Assembly: GCF_020539525.1 (NCBI RefSeq)
Contig: NZ_JACDXX010000002.1
Location: forward strand, 1 to 64,000
Reading direction: 5' to 3'
Length of the DNA: 64,000 nucleotides
Source: Pseudogemmobacter faecipullorum
GTDB taxonomy: Bacteria > Pseudomonadota > Alphaproteobacteria > Rhodobacterales > Rhodobacteraceae
Every line of letters begins with the position of its first letter. The stretch's first letter is position 1. The notes under the pieces are model-generated. The model saw only the letters and a list, made by a program, of their open reading frames with translations, was not told where the DNA came from and made no database searches. Below, piece after piece: positions 15,003 through 23,426 of this stretch. The position numbers and the translations under genes were made by a program.

Positions 15003-16679
15003 GCCGGTTCGGCCGGTTTGCACTGCGCGCGGACCTGAAGGCAGCGCTGCGGCTTCTGCCGGGCCCGGGGTGAAGGTGACGAGCGTCGCGCCATGGGGCA
15101 TCGGGGCAACCCGGCAGCCATAGGCCCTGCCATCTTTCAGACGCAGCGCCGCCTCCCAGGGGGTGCGGGGGCCGAACTGGCCGATATAGGCCTCAAGCTC
15201 GTTCCACAGCGGGCCGGGCGTGCAGAGGCTGCGCCAGCTGCTGACCGGGCGCGGCCTTTCGACACCGGGCAGGGGCTGCTGGCGGATTTCCTCGCCCCAG
15301 AGCAGGGCGGCGGCGGCATTGGCCATGGCGAGCGTGCCGTCCTGGGCGAAGACCACCACCGCATCTGCCATGGCGTCGATCACCGCCTGACCCAGCTCGA
15401 GATCGGCGCGAAACCGGCGGGTACGGGTCATTTCGGTGGAAATATCCTCGATCATGAAAGCGAGGGCACCATTTGGATGCGGCCGCCCCGTCACCCGCCA
15501 GGTCTGGCCCGAGGCCAGCATCCATGTGTCCTGAAACAGCCCCTCGGCGGCGGCCTTCTCCATATCTGCCATCTGCGATCGCCAGGAGCGGTAATCCTTT
15601 GGCTCGGGCAGCATCGAGCTTTCGCGCATGGCATCGAGCAGCGCGGGCAGGGTTGGCCGGGCGATCAGGAAATCGACCGCCAGCCCGGTCAGATCGGTCA
15701 GGGCCGGGTTGAACATCTGCAGCCGCCGCGCATGGTCAAAGATCGCAAGACCGATCGGCAGCTGGGCGAAGGTTTTTGACAGGGTCTGGGTGAAGTCGCG
15801 CAGGCTGTTTTCTGCACTGATCAGCTCATCAGCCGGCAGGGCATAGCGGATCACACCTGCCGGATGGCCGCCGCGGCTCATCGGGCGGCTGACCAGCTGA
15901 AACCAGTGTTTCTGCCCCTCATGGGCCAGAAAGACCGGGCGGTCGGCCGGCGCGCCCGGCGGGTGCCTTGCCCGGCCACCGGGCGTGTCCTCTGTGCTGC
16001 TTTGCTCCTCAGCCGTGCGGGGGGATGTCTCCCCGCGGGGGCTGGCGGCAGGAAACAGGGCAGGTGGCGGCCAGGATAATTCGAGGCCAGGGTCCAGCCG
16101 CTCGGCAACCAGGGCCAGATAGGGGCCATTGGCCCAGATCACCGCCCCTTCCGGGGTTTCGTGCCAGACCGGTAGCGGCGCGCCTGAAAGCGTATCGCGC
16201 AGCAGGCTCAGCTCATCACGCAGCGCCAGCTCTGCCAGCCCCTCCTGTCCGGCACTGGCGGCGGCACTGGTCTCGCTGCCGTCGCTGAGCGTCATCCGGG
16301 TCAGCCCGCCGAGAAATTCGGCCCGCAGCAGCAGAGGGGGGCGCAGATCCTCACGCGAGCACAGCACGAAGCGGCCTTCGCGCTGCAGCCCCTCCAGCCG
16401 GGTGCCAAGCCCGGGAAACATCGGCTCGAGCCGGGCGAGGGTGCGAAACCAGGGGCTGGTCTCCTCGCTCCAGGGCGCGATCAGGGCGCGGGCGGGCGGG
16501 GTGGCGTCGAGCAGCCGGTCCTCGTCAAAGATAAACACCGTCTCGGCAGGCGAGACGCCGAAGATCGTGGCCGGTCTGCGGCTGCGGATCTGCAGGGCCG
16601 AGATGAGCAGCAGGCAGGCCAGGGTGATCAGCGTGGCTGTCACGACCAGCCCAAGCGCGAAGGTCCAGTCCGCCTGCAT
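14784..16679 (-). CDS. divL: membrane-anchored PAS-domain protein, DivL candidate
   Basis: The 631 residues begin with one membrane helix (about 8-30). Several PAS-like segments follow, for example Q-L-P-I-G-L-A-I-F-D-H near residue 330 and V-I-D-A-M-A-D-A-V-V-V-F near 435. No histidine-kinase or other output domain follows. A membrane-tethered PAS protein without a kinase, next to regB, with a perfect CtrA box 85 bases upstream, fits the DivL-like regulator that in Rhodobacter capsulatus acts on CtrA and gene-transfer-agent production. The name is inferred from architecture and context. The last ~73 residues lie antisense to the Smr gene and look unconserved, so a normal stop may have been lost. 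Start 16679 follows GGTGGGGAT. Confidence 0.65.
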   Translation of the reverse strand: MQADWTFALGLVVTATLITLACLLLISALQIRSRRPATIFGVSPAETVFIFDEDRLLDATPPARALIAPWSEETSPWFRTLARLEPMFPGLGTRLEGLQREGRFVLCSREDLRPPLLLRAEFLGGLTRMTLSDGSETSAAASAGQEGLAELALRDELSLLRDTLSGAPLPVWHETPEGAVIWANGPYLALVAERLDPGLELSWPPPALFPAASPRGETSPRTAEEQSSTEDTPGGRARHPPGAPADRPVFLAHEGQKHWFQLVSRPMSRGGHPAGVIRYALPADELISAENSLRDFTQTLSKTFAQLPIGLAIFDHARRLQMFNPALTDLTGLAVDFLIARPTLPALLDAMRESSMLPEPKDYRSWRSQMADMEKAAAEGLFQDTWMLASGQTWRVTGRPHPNGALAFMIEDISTEMTRTRRFRADLELGQAVIDAMADAVVVFAQDGTLAMANAAAALLWGEEIRQQPLPGVERPRPVSSWRSLCTPGPLWNELEAYIGQFGPRTPWEAALRLKDGRAYGCRVAPMPHGATLVTFTPGPAEAAALPSGPRAVQTGRTGSAPPQPDVKRPGTAMFQMRLADLLHDHPQRWQPQPVRNLMAQRADRARHRLGHRLTFAGDHKHQPQAPRLRR

Positions 16680-16763
16680 ATCCCCACCCTGCGAAACCCG
16701 TCGCATCCGCCTGAACCGGCCGGCCTTTGCGGCCTGTCAGGGCCGAGAGTGCAGTGGGGAGTG

Positions 16764-16778
16764 TTAACGGATCGTTAA
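16764..16778. promoter_or_regulatory. CtrA-binding box, TTAA-N7-TTAA
   Basis: TTAA (16764-16767) and TTAA (16775-16778) are separated by exactly 7 bases, the full CtrA consensus of alphaproteobacteria. The box lies 85 bases upstream of the PAS/DivL-candidate start and after the regB stop, where it could control the PAS gene. Confidence 0.6.
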
Positions 16779-16812
16779 GCGGATTACGGGGGGCAGGCTT
16801 CCGGGGAAAACA

Positions 16813-18204
16813 TCAGGTGTTGATCAGCTGATTGGGCGCGCCGGTGGCACCGGGCGGGGCGAGGATATCGGCATTCTCCCAGACCAGCTCGACCAGAGCG
16901 CCGCCCCGATCAGGTCGCAGCCCCTCGGTTTCGAACGGGTCACTGGCATTGGTAAAGGTCAGTTGCGCGCCGGTCCGCTCGAGCAGGGTTTTGGCGATGA
17001 AAAGGCCGAGCCCCATCCCCTCATATTCCGGGCGCTGGCTGTCGTGCTGCTCGGGGCGGCGCGCGCGCATGAAGGGCGAGCCGATCCGGCTGAGCACATG
17101 CTGGGGATAACCCTCACCGTCATCCACCACGCGGATGGTCAGGCTGTCCTCATCCCATTCGCAATCGACCCAGACCCGGGAACGGGCGAAATCGACGGCA
17201 TTCTGCACCAGATTGCGCAGGCCATGGATGATCTCGGGGCTGCGCCGGATCACCGGCTCGGGCAGATCACCGCCCTCATCGGGAAACAGGCCGATGAACA
17301 CCTCCTTGCCCCGCGCCATATGCGGCTCGGCCGCCTCGCGCACCACGGTGGAGACCGGGGCCTGGCGCAGCTGCAGATCGTCTTTCCCGGCCCGCCCCAT
17401 GCTGCGCAGGATATCGCGGCAGCGGTCCGCCTGTTCGCGGATCAGCTGCGCATCCTCGAGCAGATCCGGATTATCCTTCAGCTCGCGCATCATCTCAGAG
17501 GAGACCAGCTTGATCGTGGCCAGCGGCGTGCCCAGCTCATGCGCCGCAGCCGCCACCACGCCACCCAGATCGGTCAGCTTCTGCTCGCGGGCGAGCGCCA
17601 TCTGCGTTGCCAGAAGCGCATCAGAGGTAGAGCGGGCGTCGCGGGCAATGCGGCCATTATACACCCCGAGAAACAGCAGTCCCACCACAATGGCCATCCA
17701 GAACCCGAAGGTGAAGAGCGGCGGCACATCCAGCAGTCTGCCGTCCTCAAGCCGGATCGGCAGGCTGCAGAAGGCGAGGAAGGTTACGATCAGAATCGCC
17801 GCTGCGCCCAGAATCAGCGTCGGGCGCAGCCCGAGCGCACTGGCCGAAATCGTCACCGGCGCCAGCACCAGCAAGGCAAAGGGATTGGTCAGCCCGCCGG
17901 TGACAAACAGCAGCAGCCCGAGCTGCGCCAGGTCGAAGGTCAGCGAGGCCAGTGCTTCATAGGGGCTGAGGCGATGATTGGGCGGGGCGATCAGCGAGGC
18001 CCCGAGATTGACCACCACCGATGCCGAAACCGCTGCGAGACAGGGGGCGAGTGGCAGGTCGATCATGAACCAGACATAGCCGGTTGCGAGGGCGATCAGC
18101 TGACCGCCGATGGCGAGCCAGCGCAGCAGGATGAGGCTGCGCAGCCAGATGCGCTGGTCAGCGGCAATCGCCTGGTTTTCTGCCGCTTTCGCGATTTGTC
18201 GCAT
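16813..18204 (-). CDS. regB: redox sensor histidine kinase RegB/PrrB
   Basis: RegB senses the redox state of the quinone pool and phosphorylates RegA. The 463 residues contain six membrane helices (about 20-185), a DHp domain with the phospho-acceptor H222 in A-A-H-E-L-G-T-P-L-A-T, and an ATPase domain ending with G-M-G-L-G-L-F-I-A. The quinone-binding loop G-G-L-T-N-P-F (103-109) is intact. C262 in A-D-R-C-R-D-I-L-R-S-M-G-R-A-G-K-D-D matches the redox-active cysteine of the R. capsulatus protein. The ATG at 18204 follows AAAGGCGC. It is transcribed divergently from senC, as in Rhodobacter. Confidence 0.96.
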   Translation of the reverse strand: MRQIAKAAENQAIAADQRIWLRSLILLRWLAIGGQLIALATGYVWFMIDLPLAPCLAAVSASVVVNLGASLIAPPNHRLSPYEALASLTFDLAQLGLLLFVTGGLTNPFALLVLAPVTISASALGLRPTLILGAAAILIVTFLAFCSLPIRLEDGRLLDVPPLFTFGFWMAIVVGLLFLGVYNGRIARDARSTSDALLATQMALAREQKLTDLGGVVAAAAHELGTPLATIKLVSSEMMRELKDNPDLLEDAQLIREQADRCRDILRSMGRAGKDDLQLRQAPVSTVVREAAEPHMARGKEVFIGLFPDEGGDLPEPVIRRSPEIIHGLRNLVQNAVDFARSRVWVDCEWDEDSLTIRVVDDGEGYPQHVLSRIGSPFMRARRPEQHDSQRPEYEGMGLGLFIAKTLLERTGAQLTFTNASDPFETEGLRPDRGGALVELVWENADILAPPGATGAPNQLINT

Positions 18205-18326
18205 TGTAAATGCGCCTTTCCTGAGGGTTGCTGGTTTGTTAGTCACTGTGCCCGCTCTGATCAATGTGCCAGCCGGGCGCAGTGCGGAGGGGCGCCACTG
18301 TTCTGGTGGGTTACGAGGAGAACGGA

Positions 18327-18956
18327 ATGAGCAGATTTTTAGCCTTCGGTGCTGCGGCGGTCGTAGCGGCATTTCTGGGGGGGACTGCCGGGTATCTGTA
18401 CTGGAAACAAGGCGATCAGGCCGCAGATCCGCTGGCGAAATGCCGTGAGGGCCAGGTGGGCGGGGCCACGATTGGCGGGCCGTTCACTTTGCTCGATAAG
18501 GCCGGTCAGGCGATTACCGATAAAGAGGTGATCACCAGGCCGACCCTGGTCTATTTCGGCTATACTTTCTGCCCGGATGTCTGCCCCTTCGATATGTCAC
18601 GAAATGTTGAAGCGATTTCTTTGCTTGAAGAACAGGGCCATGATGTGGGCCTTGTCTTCGTGACCATCGACCCCGAACGCGATACACCTGAGGTTGTAGG
18701 AGACTATGCCTCTAATCTTGATACGCGTGTTATCGGGCTCAGCGGATCGAAAGAGCAGATTAAAGCTGCAGCAGATGCATACCGGGTATACTATAAAGCC
18801 CAGGCTGCAGAGGATGGCTATTACCTTGTCGATCACACTGCTTTCACTTATCTGATGTTGCCTGGAATTGGCTTCGCAGATTTCTACAAGCGTGAGGCGA
18901 GTCCCGAGCAGATCGCAAATGGTGCCGCCTGTATGATCGATGCGGCGGCGGGCTGA
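18327..18956 (+). CDS. senC: SenC/PrrC, SCO1-family copper chaperone
   Basis: This 209-residue protein is tethered by one N-terminal helix (about 5-27), with the SCO1 thioredoxin fold outside. The copper ligands are present: C82 and C86 in F-C-P-D-V-C-P, and H170 in V-D-H-T-A-F-T-Y. SCO1 proteins deliver copper to the CuA/CuB sites of cytochrome oxidase, and PrrC also influences signalling to RegB/PrrB. The ATG at 18327 follows GAGGAGAACGG. It is the first gene of senC-regA-hvrA, divergent from regB. Confidence 0.95.
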   Translation: MSRFLAFGAAAVVAAFLGGTAGYLYWKQGDQAADPLAKCREGQVGGATIGGPFTLLDKAGQAITDKEVITRPTLVYFGYTFCPDVCPFDMSRNVEAISLLEEQGHDVGLVFVTIDPERDTPEVVGDYASNLDTRVIGLSGSKEQIKAAADAYRVYYKAQAAEDGYYLVDHTAFTYLMLPGIGFADFYKREASPEQIANGAACMIDAAAG

Positions 18957-19037
18957 AGCACGTATAATTGTCCCGGATCTGGAGACCGCCAGATCCGGAA
19001 CTTAAGTCAGTCGCCGGGTATCGGTCGGAGAAATCGA

Positions 19038-19592
19038 ATGTCAGAAGAACTCAGTCCGGAGCTCGGGCGTGATCGCAGCCTCCTGCTGGTGGATGATGAT
19101 GAGCCTTTCGTGAAGCGTCTTGCACGCGCCATGGAAAAACGGGGCTTTATCCCCGAAACGGCCGAGAGTGTGGCGGCCGGTAAGCAGATTGCTGAGATCC
19201 GCCCTCCGGCCTATGCCGTGGTCGATCTCCGTCTGGGGGATGGCAATGGTCTTGATGTGGTGGAATTGCTGCGCGAACGCCGCCCCGATTGCCGGATTGT
19301 GGTGCTGACGGGTTATGGTGCGATTGCCACTGCAGTGGCTGCGGTGAAAATCGGCGCTATTGATTATCTGTCCAAACCGGCTGATGCCGATGATGTGACC
19401 CGGGCTTTGCTGGCCAATGGGGAAGTCATGCCAGCGCCGCCTGAGAATCCGATGTCGGCCGACCGGGTACGCTGGGAACATATCCAGCGTGTATATGAAA
19501 TGTGTGAGCGCAATGTCTCGGAAACCGCACGTCGTCTGAATATGCATCGCCGGACGCTGCAGCGGATTCTTGCCAAACGCAGCCCGAAATAA
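19038..19592 (+). CDS. regA: redox response regulator RegA/PrrA
   Basis: RegA is the 184-residue global redox regulator that controls photosynthesis, carbon fixation, nitrogen fixation and respiration genes. The receiver domain (about 13-128) has the acidic pocket D19-D21, the phosphorylation site D63 in V-V-D-L-R-L-G-D-G-N-G, and K113 region L-S-K-P-A. A short linker leads to a Fis-type helix-turn-helix, with S-E-T-A-R-R-L-N-M-H-R-R-T-L-Q-R-I-L, the sequence that is nearly invariant among RegA proteins. It follows senC and precedes hvrA. Confidence 0.97.
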   Translation: MSEELSPELGRDRSLLLVDDDEPFVKRLARAMEKRGFIPETAESVAAGKQIAEIRPPAYAVVDLRLGDGNGLDVVELLRERRPDCRIVVLTGYGAIATAVAAVKIGAIDYLSKPADADDVTRALLANGEVMPAPPENPMSADRVRWEHIQRVYEMCERNVSETARRLNMHRRTLQRILAKRSPK

Positions 19593-19703
19593 AAATAATC
19601 CGGGATCCGCCTCACGATTTAATGTATTTCAGAATCGTACGAATTGAAGAGTATGTTTTTCTCGGCTACTCCACCGCCAGAATTGAATATCCGGAGCGTA
19701 TTA

Positions 19704-20021
19704 ATGGACATTGACCTCAACAGCCTTGACCTCAAAGAACTGAAGTCGCTGCAGGTGCGCGTGGCGAAAGCCGTGGCAACTTACGAGGACCGCCGAAAGC
19801 GCGAAGCTCTGGCTCAGCTTGAGGAAAAGGCCCGTGAACTCGGCTTCACCTCGCTCTCCGAGCTGACTGGCGCCGGCCCGGTGCGCAAGCGCGCTGCTCT
19901 GGAGGCAAAATATGCCAATCCGGCGAATGCTGATGACACCTGGTCAGGCCGTGGCCGCAAGCCGCGCTGGTTCATCGAGGCGATTGCTGCCGGTAAAACC
20001 GAAGCCGATCTGGCAATCTGA
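19704..20021 (+). CDS. hvrA: H-NS-family nucleoid protein HvrA/Spb
   Basis: The 105 residues have an N-terminal helical dimerisation part rich in Lys and Glu (about 1-50) and a C-terminal H-NS DNA-binding core with D-T-W-S-G-R-G-R-K-P-R-W-F (about 79-91). In R. capsulatus hvrA lies directly after regA and activates photosynthesis genes in dim light; in R. sphaeroides the protein is Spb. The same gene order here supports the name. ATG 19704 follows CCGGAG; an upstream in-frame ATG at 19644 is less likely. Confidence 0.9.
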   Translation: MDIDLNSLDLKELKSLQVRVAKAVATYEDRRKREALAQLEEKARELGFTSLSELTGAGPVRKRAALEAKYANPANADDTWSGRGRKPRWFIEAIAAGKTEADLAI

Positions 20022-20107
20022 GCCCCGGGTTTTCAGCTGCAGCCAGGGATCTAGCCCCTTGGTTCGCTGCTCTGTACGAAATAGCAGACCTTAAACCCGT
20101 CCCTGGC

Positions 20108-21016
20108 CTATTCTGCGGCAAGGGGCGGGTTTTCGTTTTTCGGGCCGGTGATGGCGGCGGCGCTGGCGCTACTGGTCAGGCTGGCAATGATGCCGGTGAT
20201 CAGTTTCGCGAAATCGGCAAAGCCCGCATGTGGGGTGACGGTTTTCTCATCCATATAGAGAGAACGGTCGATCTCGACCTGGATTGCGTGAATATTACGC
20301 ACGGGGCGGCCATAGGCCTGGGTGATATAGGCGCCGGCAAAGGGGCTGTTGCGGCTGACCCGCAGCCCGGCCGTGGTGAAGGCGGTTTCGACCAGAGCCA
20401 TAGCCTCCGGCCCGGCCGCTGCGCCGTAGCGGTCGCCGAGCACGATCTGCGGCAGCTGGCTGCCAGGGCGCGCGCCACCCTCAATCGCTTCATGCGGCAT
20501 CGAATGGCAGTCAATCAGCACCGCGGTCCCCGTGCTGGCACGGGTCTCGGCGATCAGCTGCTGCAGCCTTTCGTGCCAGGGCTGCCAGTAGCGGCGGATC
20601 CGCTCCGCCGCCGTGCTCTGGCTCAGCTTGCCGCGGTAGATCAGCCTGCCGCCCGCGACCACGCGGGGAATGACCCCCAGCCCCGAGGAGATTCGCGGAT
20701 TATGCGCTGCGCGCTCCAGCCCCTCGATCACCGCCGGATCGAGCTCCTCGCAGGAGCGGTTCAGGTCGATATAGGCGCGGGGCAGGCGGGCAGACAGCAA
20801 AGGGGCGCCCAGAATCGGGGCCTGTTCAAACAGCCGATTCACAAAAGCATCCTCAGAGGAGCGGATGCTGAGCGAATCGAGCGGGCTTTCAGCCAGAAAT
20901 TCGGCCGGATATTCGCTGCCGGAATGCGGAGAAGAGAACAGAAACGGACTTTTGCTCTGCAGAGGCCGGCACAGGTGATAGCTTTCGGTGATCAGGGTCC
21001 GGGTCAGCGCTGGCAC
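20108..21016 (-). CDS. N-formylglutamate amidohydrolase family protein
   Basis: Members hydrolyse N-formyl-L-glutamate, the last step of one histidine degradation route, or related N-acyl amino acids. The 302 residues contain F-S-S-P-H-S-G-x-x-Y-P near residue 27, R-A-Y-I-D-L-N-R near 80, and L-I-D-C-H-S-M-P near 167, the metal- and substrate-binding blocks of the family. No other hut gene is nearby, so the true substrate is open. The start is GTG at 21016. It is convergent with hvrA, in the place where R. capsulatus has hvrB. Confidence 0.88.
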   Translation of the reverse strand: MPALTRTLITESYHLCRPLQSKSPFLFSSPHSGSEYPAEFLAESPLDSLSIRSSEDAFVNRLFEQAPILGAPLLSARLPRAYIDLNRSCEELDPAVIEGLERAAHNPRISSGLGVIPRVVAGGRLIYRGKLSQSTAAERIRRYWQPWHERLQQLIAETRASTGTAVLIDCHSMPHEAIEGGARPGSQLPQIVLGDRYGAAAGPEAMALVETAFTTAGLRVSRNSPFAGAYITQAYGRPVRNIHAIQVEIDRSLYMDEKTVTPHAGFADFAKLITGIIASLTSSASAAAITGPKNENPPLAAE

Positions 21017-21164
21017 GGGCAGAATGCTTTCAGGCTAAGGGAAACAGGATGTATGCGCAGAAGCTAACTGATTTTCCCCATCTCTGCGCCAGTGAAATGC
21101 GGGCCGCCCCGCAGGCTGGCAGAGCTTTTTTATCTAACGCCTTAATCTTGTGTTTCAAAACCCC

Positions 21165-21193
21165 TTGCGGCCCCCGGAAGGGTTAGCTATAGA
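21165..21193 (+). promoter_or_regulatory. strong sigma-70 promoter of the tRNA-Val gene
   Basis: TTGCGG and TATAGA are spaced by exactly 17 bases. The bases right after the -10 box are G+C-rich (CCCGCC), like the discriminators of stringently controlled stable-RNA genes. The tRNA begins 77 bases downstream. Confidence 0.7.
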
Positions 21194-21270
21194 CCCGCCA
21201 AGCCGACGCGGTGAGCCCCGCGTCCTGACTGTTTCGGCAGAAAGGGCGCAGGAAATCGTAAGGTCAGAGT

Positions 21271-21345
21271 GGGCGGTTAGCTCAGCGGTAGAGCACTACG
21301 TTGACATCGTAGTGGCCACTGGTTCGATCCCAGTACCGCCCACCA
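21271..21345 (+). tRNA. tRNA-Val (anticodon GAC)
   Basis: The acceptor arm GGGCGGT pairs with ACCGCCC, followed by discriminator A and an encoded CCA. The anticodon stem CTACG/CGTAG encloses the loop TTGACAT with anticodon GAC, which reads GUC valine codons. The T-loop GGTTCGATCC is canonical. Confidence 0.97.
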
Positions 21346-21422
21346 TTTCACCGCTTTTAGGGGTATCCCTTGGGCACGGGTTAATCGGCGCGTGATGCGC
21401 CGCGACAGGACAGGAGACAGCC

Positions 21423-21548
21423 ATGAAGGTTGCAAACTCGCTCCGCTCGCTGAAGTCGCGTCACCGCGATTGCCAGGTCGTGCGCCGTAAGGGCCGGATC
21501 TACGTGATCAACAAGACGCAAAAGCGCTATAAAGCTCGTCAGGGCTGA
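21423..21548 (+). CDS. rpmJ: 50S ribosomal protein L36
   Basis: This 41-residue protein of the large ribosomal subunit opens [13 protein letters not shown] and contains [15 protein letters not shown]. It is the zinc-free alphaproteobacterial type with a single cysteine. GGAGACAGCC precedes the ATG at 21423. It stands alone, downstream of tRNA-Val and before a terminator. Confidence 0.96.
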   Translation: MKVANSLRSLKSRHRDCQVVRRKGRIYVINKTQKRYKARQG

Positions 21549-21576
21549 TAGCACTGCTTCTCGGCAAGAGATTTTA

Positions 21577-21611
21577 AAAAACCGCACAGGGCAACCTGCG
21601 CGGTTTTTCTC
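21577..21611 (+). terminator. rho-independent terminator after rpmJ
   Basis: AAAAACCGCACAGG and CCTGCGCGGTTTTT form a hairpin with one mismatch and a short GCAA loop, ending in a T-run. Confidence 0.8.
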
Positions 21612-21762
21612 TGTCCGGACTTGCGGAGCTCTGCCTTATCCGGCGGTTGTGCGGGCAGAGCAGGGGAATTTCGCCACCCGCGGAGCCGGGGCCGGGCCTT
21701 GCGCATTTACAGGCTGAGTCGGCGGCAATAGCATCAGGCTGATCCGCGACCAGGAGGTCAGA

Positions 21763-22077
21763 ATGCCCCTTCCGCTTGCCCCGATCCTGGTGCGACTCGG
21801 TGTCGCGGCCCTTGCCGGCTATGCGGCGGGGCGGATCAGCCGCCGCGCCGCGGGGCTGCATCCCGGACGAACGGATCAGCGCGCCGAGGATGCGCTGGAC
21901 GAGCTCGACGAAGGCCTCTCGTTCCACAGCCCGGCTGACCGCTGCCGGAGCGAGCCGGAAACCCGCCAGAGTAATGCGGCCTTCCGGCTGCGCCGGACTT
22001 TTGGTTTTCGCGGCAGACAATGGGATGTCGATGCCGGGCTGATCGCCCGGCTGCGCCTGAAACAGCGCCTGCCCTAG
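21763..22077 (+). CDS. small conserved Rhodobacteraceae protein, function unknown
   Basis: This 104-residue protein has one N-terminal membrane helix (about 5-23), then G-R-I-S-R-R-A and a polar segment with D-Q-R-A-E-D-A-L-D-E-L-D-E-G-L. CAGGAGGTCAG stands directly before the ATG at 21763, the best Shine-Dalgarno in this part of the window. I recall hypothetical proteins of this pattern in Rhodobacteraceae, but no function is known to me. Confidence 0.75.
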   Translation: MPLPLAPILVRLGVAALAGYAAGRISRRAAGLHPGRTDQRAEDALDELDEGLSFHSPADRCRSEPETRQSNAAFRLRRTFGFRGRQWDVDAGLIARLRLKQRLP

Positions 22078-22848
22078 GGGGCGGGCGGGCAAAACGGGCC
22101 TGGTCTCACCTTGCTCGGTCGTCGTAAAGTCATTGTCCTGCAGGCTGGGCCTGGCGGTGCGCGGGCCGGACGACGATGGACCGATCCGGCTGCGACCTCA
22201 GCCGGGCGCTGCCATTTCTCTCAGAAAATTCACTGTTTTTCCGTGACCGGCGGGTGAAGCGCGGAGGAGCAGCGGCTGCGCGGTGCCGCTGCTCCGGGGC
22301 CGGATCGGGGGCGACAGGCTTTTGTAGGCCGCCCTCGCAACCGGGCCCTGCGGGACGAGGCGACGAATCGCGGCGGTGCTTCGGGGCAGTGGTGCCAGGC
22401 CCTCGCCTGGAGGGTGCCCGGGGAAATCTTCTGCGGCCAGAGCAGGGTCGGAACGCCGCCGGGGAACTGCCGGGACCGGTGCGGCGGGCAGACCGTCCGG
22501 TGCAGCTGCAAAAGGGGTCGGATCACCCGGGAGCTTGCGCCGGGAGATCCCTGCCTGCGTCATTCAGGCCGGGCAGCGGCGGCCAGGACACCGGCTTTTG
22601 CCGCTCTGGCGTGCCGGATCTGGCAAAGACCACAGCAGGCCGAAACCCCCTTCGCAAGCCCGCGACTGTCGCTTAAATTCAGGCAGAATATGCGTTTTAG
22701 CACGATCTGAGGGCTTTGAGGGAGAATGCCTGCTGGACGATCTGTCGCAGCCTGGCTAAAACCGCGCCGATCAGGGCAGCTGGGCGACCCTCTGCCTAAA
22801 TAAGATTTCCAGGCCGCAGGCCCGCGGCCGTGCCAGGGAGAGGAACTC
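22078..22848. other. long gap before petABC without a supported gene
   Basis: The gap is 771 bases long, unusual in this dense part of the chromosome. Reading frames on both strands give low-complexity Arg/Gly/Pro-rich translations without motifs or good start sites. It must contain the petABC promoter, but no clear -35/-10 pair and no FnrL site (TTGAC/T-N4-A/GTCAA) was seen. Confidence 0.5.
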
Positions 22849-23415
22849 GTGTCCCAAGCAGACGATCACGCAGGCAGCCGCCGCGATTTCCTGTATTACG
22901 CTACCGCCGGGGCAGGCGCTGTTGCCGCCGGCGCAGCGGTCTGGCCTCTGGTCAATCAGATGAATCCCTCGGCTGACACCCGCGCGCTGGCCTCGATTTA
23001 CGTCGATGTCTCGAATGTGCAGCCCGGCACTCAGCTCACGGTGAAGTGGCGTGGTAAGCCTGTCTTCATCCGTCGCCGCACCCAGGCCGAGATCGACGCA
23101 GCCCGCGCCGTCTCGCTGGATGACCCGACGCTGATCGACCGTGGTTCAGAGAATCACAACAAGCCGGGCACCGATGCCTCGGACGCGAACCGCACCCTTG
23201 ATGAAGCCGGCGAATGGCTGGTCATGATGGGCGTGTGTACCCATCTGGGATGCGTTCCGCTGGGCAATGGCTCGGGCGATTTCGGTGGCTGGTTCTGCCC
23301 CTGCCACGGTTCGCATTACGACACCGCTGGCCGCATTCGCAAAGGGCCCGCGCCGCGGAACCTTGAGATTCCGGTGGCTCAATTCACCGACGAAACCACG
23401 ATTTTGCTGGGCTGA
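22849..23415 (+). CDS. petA: cytochrome bc1 complex Rieske iron-sulfur subunit
   Basis: This 188-residue subunit carries electrons from quinol to cytochrome c1. A Tat-type motif S-R-R-D-F-L (10-15) precedes the single membrane anchor (about 18-36). The [2Fe-2S] ligands are C130 and H132 in C-T-H-L-G-C and C150 and H153 in C-P-C-H-G-S, with the structural disulfide C135-C152. The start is GTG at 22849, with AGGAG upstream. It heads the petABC operon; petB starts 12 bases after the stop. Confidence 0.97.
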   Translation: MSQADDHAGSRRDFLYYATAGAGAVAAGAAVWPLVNQMNPSADTRALASIYVDVSNVQPGTQLTVKWRGKPVFIRRRTQAEIDAARAVSLDDPTLIDRGSENHNKPGTDASDANRTLDEAGEWLVMMGVCTHLGCVPLGNGSGDFGGWFCPCHGSHYDTAGRIRKGPAPRNLEIPVAQFTDETTILLG

Positions 23416-23426
23416 GGTAACGCAAC

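Noticed and set aside
21150-21395. 81-codon open frame across the tRNA-Val gene
   Set aside because: It reads through the tRNA itself and has no ribosome binding site.
22176-22676. 166-codon open frame in the gap before petABC
   Set aside because: Low-complexity Gly/Arg/Pro translation, no ribosome binding site; chance frames are common at this G+C.
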